Notes: generated by a model not told the origin, from the letters alone. DNA of 64,000 bases from Solanum dulcamara (GCF_947179165.1 NC_077242.1:3658001-3722000), one strand, 5' to 3'. Positions 24,199 to 36,391 are shown, counted from the first letter of the stretch. Numbers and translations are program-made.

Positions 24199-24631
24199 TA
24201 GGGGTGACAAATCAGCCTATAAAATCATGACCCGCTTAGGTTTGGCGGGCTAATGATCCGCTCAACCCGCTTTGGTTTGGGGGGTTAATGACCCACTTAT
24301 TTTACTAATTCAACTCATTTGATCTCCCAATTCAGTCCATTCAAAAATTGAGCTGACATGCAGCCCAAATTGACCCATGAGAAACTAACTAATAGTTTTA
24401 AGAATGACAATTTTTTTATTTGATATATTATACATAGCCATAATAAAACAAAAAAAGTCGTATTAGGTACTTAAACAATTTATAAGTAATCAAACAAAGA
24501 ATTTAGAATTTAGTAAAACTTGGACGGGTGGGGTAATGATCTAGTTTTTTAGCCCATTTAAGCCCAATACATTTCAACCCAAGTAACTTTGACCCGCCCA
24601 AATTCAATCCGACCTGCCCATTGACACCCTA
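24199..24631. mobile_element. Non-autonomous hAT-like element with 8-bp target duplication
   Basis: The ends are TAGGGGTGacaa and ttgaCACCCTA. The flanks agagaaac and acagaaac match at 7 of 8 bases, as expected for hAT. The interior contains GGC/GCC-rich inverted stretches (gacccgcttaggtttggcgg; tttgacccgcccaaa). No transposase. Confidence 0.78.
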
Positions 24632-25228
24632 ACAGAAACTATAAAATGCTTGGATTTGATAATTGTGATGAAGATGCTTCAATGATTTAATCTTATTCGA
24701 ACAATTACGAATGACCTCTATCACTCATTCAATTTACTTTTTTCTCAAAGACCTTAGTACAAATAATCAAATGGAGATCGTTGACAAAATACCAGAAGAA
24801 TAGATCATAGAGTGAAACACTTTGAGTTATTCATAATATCTAGCCTACATCATGACAGTGAATGTACTCCAACATTCCAAGCAAACTTGTCAAGCTAGAA
24901 TAACAACCTAACAATTCATGCTAGCTGCAATTAAAACCAACCATCCAAAACATCTTTATTTAATCTTAGCTATGTTCAGGTGATGATTTTACCAATTAGG
25001 AGGAGTAAGAGTCCAGGTTAATATTATTATATCCGATTGATTTAACTCTACAGAAGCTACATGAAAGGGAGTGTTGAAGTTAAAGTTCATGAAGACCTAA
25101 CCATCTATCATATCAAAAGCCACTTCTAGGTATAATAAATCCTCCCCATTAACCTTTTTCTAACTGCAAAGGGGGTGACAAATTAGTCACCTTATACATT
25201 TCTTTTTGAATTTCAGAAATACAGAAAT

Positions 25229-25305
<77 letters not shown>

Positions 25306-25775
25306 TGACATCTCTCATGTTTCCTCTCTCATGTTTCCTGACTCTCTAGTTTCTTCTGCTTGTGTCAAAGTCAAACTGATGCTTGACTGTGAATAAAATT
25401 ACGTAAACTAAGTTAAATTTGTGGATAGTTTCGTCTACATTCTCACAGTTCTTGAAAGAAGAAAAAAATGAAATTGACGGAGATTATAATCTGCTCATTG
25501 TAGGAACACCAGAAAAGAAGGCCACTATTGTAACAGAGATGACATATTAAATGCATTTGTAGAGTTTGATTTGTGTCAAGAGCAATAGAGCATACAATAT
25601 TTTAACGACATCTGCTCATCAGTGCTAAGGCTATTTGTTTCCATACTGAAATCACGTAAAACGAAATCATATCATAACTTAAAATAAGAAGGTTTATATT
25701 TGTACCTGGATTAGTCTATAATATTCTTTCTTCACGGAGGATATCTTCTGACAATCATTTCCATGTCGCTTGCCA
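24632..25775. other. Spacer with long AT microsatellite, no gene seen
   Basis: A 73-bp (AT)n tract lies at 25232-25304, followed by a short direct repeat, ctctcatgtttcct, at about 25313-25341. The rest shows no coding signal. Confidence 0.6.
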
Positions 25776-26045
25776 AACATTTTCTGGCAGAGTCATCGAT
25801 GCAAATAACCATCCTTTGAAGTTGAGTTAGCTCGATATAATCACCCTGCTCTTTGTAGACCTACTGACAAGTGGATCACTAAGGATGCTACACTAACGAT
25901 GTCAAAGCTAGACATGCTTGCCGCTGGAATCATGAGGTTTGCTATTGTATTTTTCACAGCATTTACCATGCTCGACAAAAAGTGATATCATTTGTGTAAA
26001 AACTAAATAGTAAATGATGGTATATAGCCAAATTGGAAGGAGACT
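25775..26045 (-). pseudogene. NRT1/PTR-family (NPF) transporter fragment, third copy
   Basis: Reverse-complement reading shows the same NPF block as at 19.3-20.3 kb in a more decayed state: a region matching QMISLF..EHGKCCEK, then NLMIPAASMSSFDI (atgtcaaagctagacatgct in the plus strand), then the QLQRM segment (cctttgaagttgagttagct). Frame changes and missing bases separate the blocks. Confidence 0.72.
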
Positions 26046-26524
26046 CAGAATAATACAGTAACAATGTTCAAACTGCAATGAAAATCATGTTTGGCAAATT
26101 TAAGACAACTATGTTTCAGTGTCACCCATAAAATATTTGACTAGCAAATGAGTTTAATGAAACTATACAATCAGTTTACTTCTTTTCTCTAGACATCAGT
26201 GCAGCATCGCCATCCACAATGTCAAATTTCACTTTTCTTGTTCTTCTTTTGCTATTTAAACAACTTGGCTTTGAAGCATATAAAATTGATCTATAAGATA
26301 GCTTGTGCAACTCGTTGATCATTCTCAAATCTTCTATATTGAAGCTAAAAGCAGAGTAGCAATTAGGTCTCGAACTCGAAATTTCTAGAAAAGTGTAGAG
26401 ATACACATATACTCATCACATATTTTGATAGTCCGAATGTATTAAGTCATCTGCTTCCATAGACATTCTACTTGACAAGGTCTTTTTCAAGGTTAATAAT
26501 GCTAAGTATCCCATATGCCCCTAA

Positions 26525-26830
26525 TGACTCAAAACAATGTAAGAGCACTTTTTTCCTGTCAATTATTTGGTGCAAGTATTAAAGAAAAGGGCGATGAAGC
26601 TTTTTCCACCCAAATAAAGGTTTACTTTTCTTAATTTTTCGCATAATTGCTTCAAGCCTAAGACTTAAGCACAGAGCTTTCCTATTTGTTTTAGGTTGCT
26701 GAATCTCGCCTGGCTGACAACTTGTAACCCATAAATCTTATATATGGCATCTTCTACTGAGCAATTACTGTAGTTTTTCAGGAACATAAGAATTCATTAA
26801 TAAAGTAACTAATCATCTTATCATAAAAAA
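26525..26830. repeat. Right copy of the diverged inverted duplication
   Basis: Partner of 18230-18550 in opposite orientation (tggctgacaacttgtaaccc here). Confidence 0.7.
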
Positions 26831-27062
26831 TCAAGCACTCAAAGCGGTAATGAGAGAGCAACAAAAATTAGGACTAACTAATCCAACGAAGGTAATGGAC
26901 AAATGCAGTCAGTGACAGGAAATCAACCAAAATCACCTAATTTTATCATACAATAAAATACAATTCAAAGTGAAAATATGAAAAGCTCCCCTGTAAGGTA
27001 AAGCCATTGGCGATACACTCCTCTAAAATGGAATAGACCCTTTTTGCCCCCGTGCTGATATA

Positions 27063-28011
27063 CTACTCAGAACTTTCAGCACTCTCCTCCGCCTCGCCAC
27101 CTGAATGCACAACAAATTAACGAGTTAGGAAAAAGTTGAAAAGAAATTTCAGACCCAAAACGAGGCAAAAACTAACCATCTTCTTCTTCCTCCTCGTCTT
27201 CCTCCTCCCAATCATTATCATCATTTCCGTATCGTTCATTCAAGAATTCCACAGCTGATTTAGTGAAAACCAGCTTCTCAGAATCCAATATGTCAAAAAG
27301 ATTCAAAGTTCTGGGAGTCAACATCTTCAATGTGCTAATGTTTCTGCTGGAGAGAATCACATTGTCTGAAACTTCCGTCATCAAAAACAAAGATTTCTCT
27401 TTTGGGTCCAATCCCCACCTTCTCATCAAATCAATGAATTCCTTAGTCTTTGGTTTCTCAAACTTATCATTAAACTCTTCAACCACGATAGCATTCTCCG
27501 TAGCACTCGAAAGCGCCGTAGAAATAGCGAGTCTCTTTTCCTTTTTGTTGATTTTAACTGACCAATCCTTAGGTTTCGGCCCAAACACAACCCCACCACC
27601 AGGCCGTAAAGGAGTTCGATTCGACCCACGTCGAGCTCGACCCGTTTTCTTTTGTGGGTAAGGTTTGATACCACCACCCCGTACTTGGGCGCGGGTAAGG
27701 GTGGAAGCAGTACCGCGGCGTTGGTTCCGGAGGTCAGTAGTGAGTCCACGATGAACGACGGCGCGTGCGGTATCAAGAGGGGCGGATTTTAGATTGAGAG
27801 TGGTGGAGCCCACTTCGGCACCATCAAAGGACAGGATTGGAATAGTGGCGACGGCGGCGGCGGCATCTGAACGGATGGAGAATTGTTGTTGTTTGGAGTT
27901 GGGGGATTTGAAAAGGAGGTGGTTCTGCTTCTGCTGCTGCTTTGAGGAGTGGATGGTGTTGGGGTTAGAGAAGAAAATGGTGGAAGAAAAGAAAGATAAA
28001 GAAGTCGCCAT
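27063..28011 (-). CDS. RPL4: Plastid 50S ribosomal protein L4, nuclear-encoded precursor
   Basis: Exon 1 is 28011-27177 and exon 2 is 27100-27063; together they make 873 bp, or 290 residues, with the codon for one Gly split by the intron (GATG|GTTAGT, TTCAG|GTGG). The start is ATG at 28011 (MATSLSFFSSTIFF), followed by a Ser-rich transit peptide of about 50 residues for plastid import. The L4 core starts near SFDGAEVGSTTLNLKSAP and contains the family loop RGTASTLTRAQVRGGGIKPY then KKTGRARRGSNRTPLRPGGG. That loop reaches into the peptide exit tunnel in bacterial ribosomes. The C-terminus is strongly acidic (DDNDWEEEDEEEEEDGGEAE and ESAESSE), a trait I recall for chloroplast L4. An upstream in-frame codon at 28062 would add 17 residues unlike a transit peptide start, so 28011 is preferred. 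Confidence 0.93.
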
Positions 28012-28666
28012 TTTTGGAGTGAAGGAGCAAACTGCAAAACCTTTGGATTGGGTTATCCACAATAAGGCCGAAGGCTATCAAAGTGCATTCATATTATTTG
28101 TTCAAATAAATTTACCAAATACTTATTGAAAATGGAAAACCCATATATGCCCTTACAGTACTTCAAATTGAGCACATTGCTTGATTTTGAATACATTATT
28201 TGATTCGAATACAAGTTATGATGCGATAAGTTAGGTTAGAATTAGTTATGATGAGATAAGTTATATTGAGATTATTTTTTATTGATTGTTTGATTTGTTG
28301 TATTCAAAATAATATGTCTTGCATAGATTTTAAGAACAAATTATTTATTTATAAAAATACTCTTCACTTTATTTAGTCTTTTATATTTTCTTTGCAAGTT
28401 GTAGTTATTCATTCTTAAAAATAAAATTTTCATCTTATTTAGCTTAAATATTTTTGTGTGTGCATTCCCATGATGGTATCATATGTATTTAAAAATAAAA
28501 CATTCATCTTATTTAACTTAAAAATAGAACTTTCATCTTAAATTTGTTAAAGTAAAAAAAGGATTTATTATTTATATCACTTCATTTAAGCATATATCAC
28601 TCTTAAATTGTAAAATACTCAAGTTTTCATTTTAATTGATATATAAAATACAAGCTTTCAAGTGAC

Positions 28667-28715
<49 letters not shown>

Positions 28716-29640
28716 ATATGTAATTTAGTAGTAGAGAAATCAAAATATAAATAAACATGAGAATTAGTCAAATAAATTAATAATTTTTTTTTATTTGTAT
28801 AGTCTAATTTTTTGATTAAAAAATATAAAGAATTATCATAAAAATACGGAGTAGTGAAGATTGTAAATGTTATTATACATGGTGTTAAAAATAATATGAA
28901 TATACATGAATGTGAAAAGTGATGTATAAAAAGGGTTTAAAGGGATATTTTTGTCATTTTCTCTATTTTATCCAGAGATAAGTTATTCCGAGATTACTAT
29001 ATCAACCAAGAGGAGGGATAACTTATCTCAGTACTAATTATTAATTCCGAGATGAGTTATTCCGGACTTGCCAACCAAACAACAAATTTAGCGGCACTAT
29101 AATTTAATTCCGAAATTATTTGATGTTATCCTTTACACTAAATGACCCCTTAATGGCATATTTGACTATCTTTTTCCTTGTGAATCGATAAACAAGGTCA
29201 ATTGGGGGCTTCAGTTAAATCAACGGCATATTCAAATCAATTATTAAACGATAAGGTCATATATAAGTCAAACTATTAACGAAAGACATAACTGTTCAAT
29301 TTCTAATACTTTAAGGGTGTAGTTAATCCTTTTTTTTTAAAATAGAAAAATTAGATTTTTAGATGAAAGCAATGAATAAAATTTCTATGAAGTGTGTTCT
29401 TTATTTTTATTTTTCGTTTTAGTATCGGATCGTATAAAAAGTTTTTACGATCTTCTTAGTTAAGTTTTTTGAGAAGTCAAAAGTGTTTTTCCTTTAAAAA
29501 ATACTACTTATTTTAGAAAGTTGGGGAGTTAAGGCTTTCAGCTAAGCCCAATAGCATGGCAGACCTTTTGCTGCTGCATATTGATTTCCTTTTCAATTTT
29601 CTAATATATGCTAGTCCAATCCTATATGTCATAGCATGGG
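28012..29640. other. AT-rich spacer upstream of RPL4, possible MITE
   Basis: A (TA)n tract spans about 28670-28709. Stretches gataagttatattgag (about 28256) and gagataagttattccgagat with gggataacttatctc (28972-29020) are partly inverted and look like ends of a degenerate MITE. No gene was seen. Confidence 0.45.
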
Positions 29641-29642
29641 AG

Positions 29643-29965
29643 CTAGTCGACTAGAGGAGTTTATGGATTGTATGATGAATTTGTTAAGGAAATGAATCTT
29701 GAATCTAACTTGACCTCACGGGAGTTAGTAAGCTTGAAGAGCTTATGGATCGTATGTTGGATTCTGTTAAGGAAATGACTTTTGATCTAACTTAATTCCA
29801 ACAGTCTAGTTAGTTCAAAAGGAGAGAATTGCTCAAGGCTATAAATAAATTAATTTCTCCTTGTCCCATGGATGTGGGACTTAACACCCTAACAATCTCA
29901 ATAGGAGAGAATCGTCCAACACCATATAAAGAGATCAATTTATGTTTATCCACCAATATGAGACT
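29643..29965. repeat. Degenerate LTR/TRIM-like repeat
   Basis: Two related blocks start gagtttatggattgtatgat (about 29659) and gagcttatggatcgtatgtt (about 29739), each followed by ttaaggaaatga. They precede atgtgggacttaacacccta and a second diverged copy, ccaatatgagactcaacacc. This resembles promoter/terminal sequence of small LTR elements; no primer-binding site was found. Confidence 0.45.
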
Positions 29966-30282
29966 CAACACCCCAACCCCTCATGTCTAAGAATGGACAT
30001 TTGGATCAAATGATAATGCATTGAGATGGACATAACTCTGATATCATTTTTTTTTAAAATGACTATTAAAACTAACTTAACTCAAACATTAGATCACATC
30101 GAATTGAAAGCATGAGAAGAAGAAGAAAAATGAAAACTTCACTTTAGGGATGACCATTCTACACTAATATCTAAAAGAAGAAAAGTTAATAGGTCTTCAA
30201 TAAATAGAAATTTACATTGACTTGGGATTTACAATTGCCATGACAAACTTCATAATTAATACTCCTATATGTATCTCAATGA

Positions 30283-30690
30283 CTATTCATAAAGCATAGA
30301 TTCACAAGATTCTTCCCAAGAAAATTCCCTACATGCACCAATAAAGTTAGTCAAATCTTCAACTCCATTTTCATGAGAGTAACAATCCTTGAACCAAATA
30401 TTCATTTCATCATCACTGGGAGTGGAACAGTCCATGTCTGAATCAATCCAACAATATTCAAGTTCAAGATCATAAGACAAATTTGTTGATTCCTGTGCTT
30501 TCATTTGCTCTAACAAAATTGAATCATTTGTATTAACACCAATAGTCTCTGTTTCTAAAGACTCAATCACACTTCTTAATAACTCCTCATCACTTGCCTC
30601 AAACTCTGGTTCTTCAAGAAATGACATGAAAATATCACTCTCAATATTGCTTACTACAAGATTTTCATTAGTGCATGTGGCTGCAGACAT
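30283..30690 (-). CDS. Small acidic protein of an unrecognised family, paralogue A
   Basis: Single exon, 135 residues, ATG at 30690 (MSAATCTNENLVV) and stop TAG at 30283. I do not recognise the family. Blocks shared with the genes at 33.7 and 40.5 kb are SDIFMSFLEEPEFEASDEEL near residue 21, then SVIESLETE, then WIDSDMDCSTPSDDEMNIW near residue 82, and a C-terminal FSWEESCESMLYE. The protein is very acidic and has no signal peptide, membrane span or catalytic motif. A TATA-like element (tatttata in plus strand at about 30795) lies about 105 bp upstream of the ATG. A nuclear or cytosolic regulatory role is possible from the acidity and the W/M-rich motif, but that is a guess. Confidence 0.75.
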   Translation of the reverse strand: MSAATCTNENLVVSNIESDIFMSFLEEPEFEASDEELLRSVIESLETETIGVNTNDSILLEQMKAQESTNLSYDLELEYCWIDSDMDCSTPSDDEMNIWFKDCYSHENGVEDLTNFIGACREFSWEESCESMLYE

Positions 30691-30789
30691 GTTGAAAATT
30701 TGCAAGATTTTTGGAGAAGATTTCCTTCAATTGATAAATTAGAGAGGAAAAAAGAATGCAAATGACTATGTATTCTCTCAAGAAGAAAA

Positions 30790-30806
30790 AAAGGTCTATA
30801 AATAGG
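30790..30806 (-). promoter_or_regulatory. TATA-box candidate for acidic paralogue A
   Basis: On the minus strand the sequence reads gcctatttatagacc, a near-symmetric TATA element about 105 bp upstream of the ATG at 30690. Confidence 0.45.
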
Positions 30807-31385
30807 CATATCAAAGTCGACAACTATCCTACCACATGGGGTGTATATGATAGACGCTGAAATTAGCTCATTAAAATATGATTTATCTAAAATTTTTAAG
30901 TTTGAGGAAGTTAATGGCTCGCTCATTTATTAACTTAGTCATTTTGATCTGTCTAATTTAACATATTTAAAAATTAAGCTGATATAGTTCAAATTGACTA
31001 AGAATTGATGACACGATTAATTATTTACTCAATTCATTTTAACCAGTTGAACTTGTCCATTTGACATGATAGGTACATCCATTATTGATGATTCAACAGA
31101 TCATGTGCGCCTTAGATTCTTAATAATTGACGGATGGAGTAGTACATTATAATGGAAGTAAATTAGTAGTCAAATAATTGTAGGCGTGACACTTAATAGT
31201 TGTCCTCAAGTACTGAGAAACATAATTGTCTTAATTTTTCCCAACATGATTTTCGTTGCAGTTGGAGAGTTGTCATTCAAGAATCAGGAAGGGACCTTCA
31301 AAATAATTCAATTATGATATGATGGATCATAAGCACATGTACACATTATTATATGAATTATTTTTTAACTTAGAAGACATATATA

Positions 31386-31643
31386 GAGACGGTTTGGATT
31401 CGCTTATAAGCTATTTTTAGCTTTTTTGAGTATTTGGCTGGCCAATTTAAAGTCATTTTGTGCTTAAAATAAGCCCCAATAAATAGTTGAGTTTATTTGG
31501 ATGAACTTATTTTAAGCAGTTTATAAGTTGAAAATAACTTATAAGTCAAAAAAAAAAATTGACCTGCACCTACTTTTTCTTTTAAACTTATAAACAGTTT
31601 TCAACTTATAAGCTGCTTAAAAATAAGTCAATACAAATAGGCT
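31386..31643. mobile_element. hAT-like MITE, gtttggattggcttat family
   Basis: The ends gagacggtttggattcgctt and aagtcaatacaaataggct are inverted. The interior has paired agctatttttagcttttt and cttataagctgctt stretches. Confidence 0.65.
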
Positions 31644-32350
31644 AATAGTACTTAACTTTGGAACAAATTGTGTGTCATAATTATATATCCTATTGTTTAT
31701 GACACGGTAAATAATTTGACAAATTATATAGAACAGAGAGACAACATATATAATATAATCTTCAAACTTACGAAACTTCTATTTTTCCGACTTGTGTTTT
31801 CTATAACTTGTTTTCCTTGTCTATTTCTTGTAACCTTGGCATAAGACAAATGAAGAACATTTGGGAGACCTTTGATTTTATTTTTTTAATTGAATTTAGG
31901 TAAATCAAGATTGTTGGATGTGTGTAGACCTTCTCACAAGGAAAGTAGAAAAGAAAATGAAATTACTTATAAGGTGTTAGATATTTTTAAGTGCAAACAA
32001 AACAAATTTCATTAGTTTAGAGGCTAATTATTTGTTTTTCTGTAAGTTTTTGATATTACAATTTTTATTATATTTCGGTCCCTAGATACATGTATCTGGT
32101 GCATCCAAATACACATGCTAAGCGGATTCATCTCCAGTAGGTATCAACGAAACCACGGTAAGACACCAAAATCCCAATGATACTCCTTTGTATTCCAGAA
32201 AAGACAAATGCAATTCATTTACGATTTCTACGAACGAGAAAAATCAGGCTCAAAATAAGTTTATAGATTTGAGCTAGACCTGTTAAAACTTAACTATCTC
32301 ATTTTGGTGATGAACGTGGGAGAGCAAGTATTAGGAGAGAGTGGAATAAA
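31644..32350. other. Spacer, no gene seen
   Basis: AT-rich sequence. The phrase ctagatacatgtatctggtg near 32093 resembles the repeat at 45.34-45.69 kb. Confidence 0.4.
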
Positions 32351-32691
32351 TACTTCCTCTATTCCATATTAACTGAATTTCTAAGGTAATACACACATAT
32401 TAAGAAAAATATTTAAGAACAAAATTTGAACCATATTTTTCTCTATTACCCTTTTGTTTAATCAGTTTCATAAAAATGATTAAATGTGAAATCGTAAATA
32501 CAAATAGTCCCTTATTAGAGTATAACTTTGCAAGTAGTGTAATTTGACTCCTAGAAAATTACAAAACCTCATTATGGAAAGGATAAACATGGAAAAGGAT
32601 TCAAACATTTCTCTTGAACTTTGAACAATTTAACTATTTTGAACAATGAAAAAAGCTCTAGAAATTCAGTTAATATGGAATAGAGGGAGTA
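32351..32691. mobile_element. MITE, second member of the family at 15789-16065
   Basis: The ends tacttcctctattccatatt and aatatggaatagagggagta are inverted over about 30 bp, with TA at both borders. It shares interior phrases with the copy in the CalS8 intron (ttgaacaattnaactattttgaacaatgaa). Confidence 0.8.
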
Positions 32692-33675
32692 GGAGGATAA
32701 TAGGCTATTATTTGAAAGTATGGATTGAATTTGTAGATATGGTAGGGTTATATGTCTAATTATGTAGTTTTTTCTATTCTTTCTTAATATTATGAGATTT
32801 TTGAAAAAAAATGTGTAGGTCTGGCCCAAAACGAATACTAAGAGTACCTATGGATTGATATATCCCAACAATTGATATCATAATCAATAATTCGGCGAGA
32901 TGTGAGTATAGAAGTGAGGGAGTGATCACATAGGGTTCAACTTAGTACTTTTGCCCGTCTACGGACCTGTTTACCTATAGCTTTGCTAACCTATACACAC
33001 ACACACACAAAAAGAAAGATCATCTTAGAGGCCAATTGGCCATAAATACTCGATTGATATGGATGGCACATGGACACAGTTAATCTTCAAATTAGCCCAT
33101 GAATGATGATGAGTCATGTTAAACTTAATTCAAGGGAGAGATTATTAGGTGCGTGAACAAAGTTCCACATGTAAAGTTAAAAAAAAATTAAAAAAAAACT
33201 ATTTGATACAAAACAGATATATTACACCATATTAAGAGTATCTTTGTATTTTAATTTTAGCTACCCCAACAAAAATAACTCCACTTTCTACTAATGTGTA
33301 TGAGGTATTTTGTTATTCACCTCAAAGTTTGTGGGTGTAAACTGAAAATTGCTCATTTTATTGGTAGTATAGTAGTAATTTGAGACTTCAGTTGTTGAGT
33401 GATTAATGAATGAAAAACATACAATCCGTATGTACTAAAGTTGCATGTTTTACTATAAAAATAGAGCAACTGTGTTATTATTATAATTGAGCTGATAAGC
33501 TGTAAAAAGTCAGTTTTTTAAGTCGTATTGAGAATACTTTTTTATTGAAAAATTAAATGTGAATCTATAAAATAATATCAAACAAAATTAACATTTGAAC
33601 TAGTAGTAAGAATCCAAATTGGATTAGATCTTTAACAATAAGGAAAAAATAAAAAATAAAAAATCTAACTATTGG
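32692..33675. other. Spacer, no gene seen
   Basis: AT-rich, with a short (CA)n tract at about 32995-33009. No open frame with protein-like character. Confidence 0.5.
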
Positions 33676-34173
33676 CTAATAATTATCTACCATTGACAAG
33701 TCAGTTTGTAGCCATAAAGAATCATATACTTCCTCCTCAATTGGAATGCATGTTATAAAATTCTGAAATTCAATCATATTGTTATTACTAGGACTAGTTG
33801 AAAATGACATCTCCATATCCATCCAACTAAAATCATCCACATCAACTAGTTCTTCTGAGCTATCTTCACCGTCTTCAGATGCGAATCTAGTGTACACGTT
33901 ATCTTCATAATTGTAGAATTTCGAACTCGAATTATCATCAACAAATATATAATCCCCTTCATAACCATCTAAATTTGGATAAGTACTATTATGACTACAC
34001 GTAATATTGGGATATTCAATATCTGCTTCTAAACATTGGATTAAACTTTTTAATTTCTCATCATCGCAATATTCCATTTGGGGTTCATCAAGAAATGACA
34101 TGAGAATGTCTCTATCGTCATTTTCTAATATCTCTATATAATCTAATAAGTTTTCTGATGACAAATATGCCAT
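33676..34173 (-). CDS. Small acidic protein of an unrecognised family, paralogue B
   Basis: Single exon, 165 residues. ATG at 34173 (MAYLSSENLLDYIEIL) is chosen over codons further upstream because the conserved block follows it at the same distance as in the paralogues. Shared blocks are DRDILMSFLDEPQMEYCDDE (about 19), LKSLIQCLEADIE, DDFSWMDMEMSFSTSPSNNN (about 114) and the C-terminal EEEVYDSLWLQ. It is highly acidic, with runs of Asp/Glu (ASEDGEDSSEELVDVDD), and no membrane span is seen. The blocks are closer to paralogue C than to A in the FSWM-E/D-MEM motif. Function unknown. Confidence 0.78.
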   Translation of the reverse strand: MAYLSSENLLDYIEILENDDRDILMSFLDEPQMEYCDDEKLKSLIQCLEADIEYPNITCSHNSTYPNLDGYEGDYIFVDDNSSSKFYNYEDNVYTRFASEDGEDSSEELVDVDDFSWMDMEMSFSTSPSNNNMIEFQNFITCIPIEEEVYDSLWLQTDLSMVDNY

Positions 34174-35344
34174 ATTTTGTAGAATTAAATAGGGAATTTG
34201 AAGATGTACTTTAAAAGAAAAACTAGGAAATGGAATGAGGGTGTATGACAAGTTGAGAATAATGTGGAAGTTAAGAAATCAATGGTTTGATTAAATAGAT
34301 CAATTTCCTTAGGATGGCAGCAAATGATAATAATATTAACAATTATATTAAAGTAATTATAAAGCAACTATACATATTATATAATTAATATAGGTTATTG
34401 GACACTTTTGTTTCCTTGTCAGTACAGTTTTATGGCAACTATACATGCTTTAAGATATGTTTTGGGTACCTTGCATCTTGGGATTTTATTTGATTTCTTT
34501 CTATATATGAATAATACATGGTACATTTACATGAATATCAGATATCCTTATCTATAAAATTAATATAGTGATGCATTATTTTTCAAGTTAGTGTCATTGT
34601 TTCACTGTCCTAGTTCGATGACTGATAAACGGCGGATTCAAGATTTAAAATTTATAGATTTCTATAAAAATCTCAAGTTGATATATAATAATCATTGCGT
34701 TCACTTCCAAATATTTATAGATACTTATTGAATGTTTTAATACATGATATACAAGGTTTGAGCAAAAACAATTGAGTTGGTGTGAACCCCCATGGCTCCA
34801 TGTCCGCCCCTGCTAACATGATTATTTTCACTAAAGAAATTCAAAATATGAAAAAGTAGAAATATACGTAAGATTTAAAGAGATTCAACATCTAAATGCC
34901 TTCTTATTAAATTAATTACTCCTTCGTCCCTGCCTAATTAGCCTACACTATTTCCCATTTCAAGAAAAGTATAACAATATTGTGAGTGTCTTCATTTAAC
35001 GTTTCTATTAACTAAATTCTCTTTCTTTTCTTAATTAAGAATTGAAATTAAATTAATTTGCTAAGTGTATGGGAGGTTTCCAAGAAAGGGATGGCATGTT
35101 GCAATGAAGATGTTAGCCTACAATATAGGATAGCCAGTTGGAGAAGCAAAGGTCGATACAGGGAACATGAATGTAACTTATAGAATAATAAAGTTCAGCT
35201 CTATATATTATTTAAAGGACATGATGGAGCAGATCAATATAGATATATGTACATTGAATCAAATTTCTGAACCTGTCGATTATATTGCTACTACAAAAAC
35301 AATATATAATATATGTTTATTAAATAACACTTTGACCCACTATT
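34174..35344. other. Spacer upstream of paralogue B, no gene seen
   Basis: AT-rich and non-coding. The region around 34590-34820 (aagatttaaaatttatagat) resembles generic plant repeats, but boundaries could not be set. Confidence 0.4.
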
Positions 35345-35904
35345 TTTTGTGGGGAAAAGGGTCAAAAATGCCCTTAAACGATTTGAAATGAACAAAAATG
35401 CCTGCCGTTTATAGTTTGGTTAAAAAATGCCCTTGCCGTCAATACTTTGGTCCAGAAATGCCCTTATTATTATTAAATGGGTCAAAAATGTCCTTTTTCA
35501 AATAAATATATTATTTATTTTCTTTTTGAACACATTTTTTTCCTAATAATATTTCTTTTATTAGAAAATATTTATCCTAATTCAATTAGAAAAAAATTAA
35601 AAAAATTATAAATATTTCTTATTTTATTATAATTATTTTTATCGTTATTTGAATAAAAATTAATTATGGATTTATTATGATCTTATATATATGACATATA
35701 TTATCCGTTAAAACTTAGAATATATGAAATTATTTCTTTTTAATTGATAAAATGCGATTACGAAGAATAAAATAATTTACTACATTTTTATTAGTTAAAG
35801 TGGTTTAAAAAGAGAGAAAATAAGAATAGAGTTCCTTAAAAGCAATATTTTTATAAGGAACAAAATTTGTTTTTTTTTTAAAAATAAAATTAAATAAAAT
35901 AAAA

Positions 35905-35940
<36 letters not shown>

Positions 35941-36113
35941 AAAGGGCATTTTTGTCCCATTTTGTAACAATAGGGGCATTTTGACCCATTAAGTAACAAT
36001 AAGGGCATTTCTGGACCAAAATATTGACGGCAAAAGCATTTTTGCATCAAACTATAAATTGAGAGCATTTTTATTTATTTCAATAGTTTAAGGACATTTT
36101 TGACCCATTTCCC
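35345..36113. mobile_element. Long-terminal-inverted-repeat foldback element
   Basis: The left arm begins ggggaaaagggtcaaaaatg and continues gcccttaaac...tgccgtttatagtttggt. The right arm is its complement (aaactataaattgagagcat ... aaggacatttttgacccatt). The arms are about 150 bp each. The centre is very AT-rich with a (TA)n run at about 35910-35936. No transposase. The right arm is duplicated at 38271-38400. Confidence 0.75.
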
Positions 36114-36391
36114 TTTTTTTTTAATTTGAAGTACTTCGAATCCCACGTAGAACATGTACTAATCATACCTGCAGACATAAAGGCTTAAATAATGAAATAA
36201 AAACAAACGATAGTTATGGTGAACCATCATTGATCACGTCTCAAGTGGTGATAGTGACGGATAGTGGTAGTAGAAATAGCGGCAGTGGTGATAGTGAATA
36301 TAATTTTATATAATGATGGAGATGATAGATGTGTTTGTAGTAGCAATTGACAATAGTGGTTGACAGCTATGGTGATTGTCAGCGATATACA
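35997..36391 (+). repeat. Direct repeat, left copy (flank of Copia insertion)
   Basis: About 395 bp from acaataagggcatttctgga to gtcagcgatatac. It is repeated at 38271-38664 with over 90 percent identity by eye. It contains the right arm of the foldback element and a ggtgatagtgacggatagtgg block. The Copia LTR starts directly at its right end. Confidence 0.85.

Noticed and set aside
26176..26406. Minus-strand 76-residue ORF near the third transporter fragment
   Set aside because: No family features, no intron signals and no link to the NPF reading frame.
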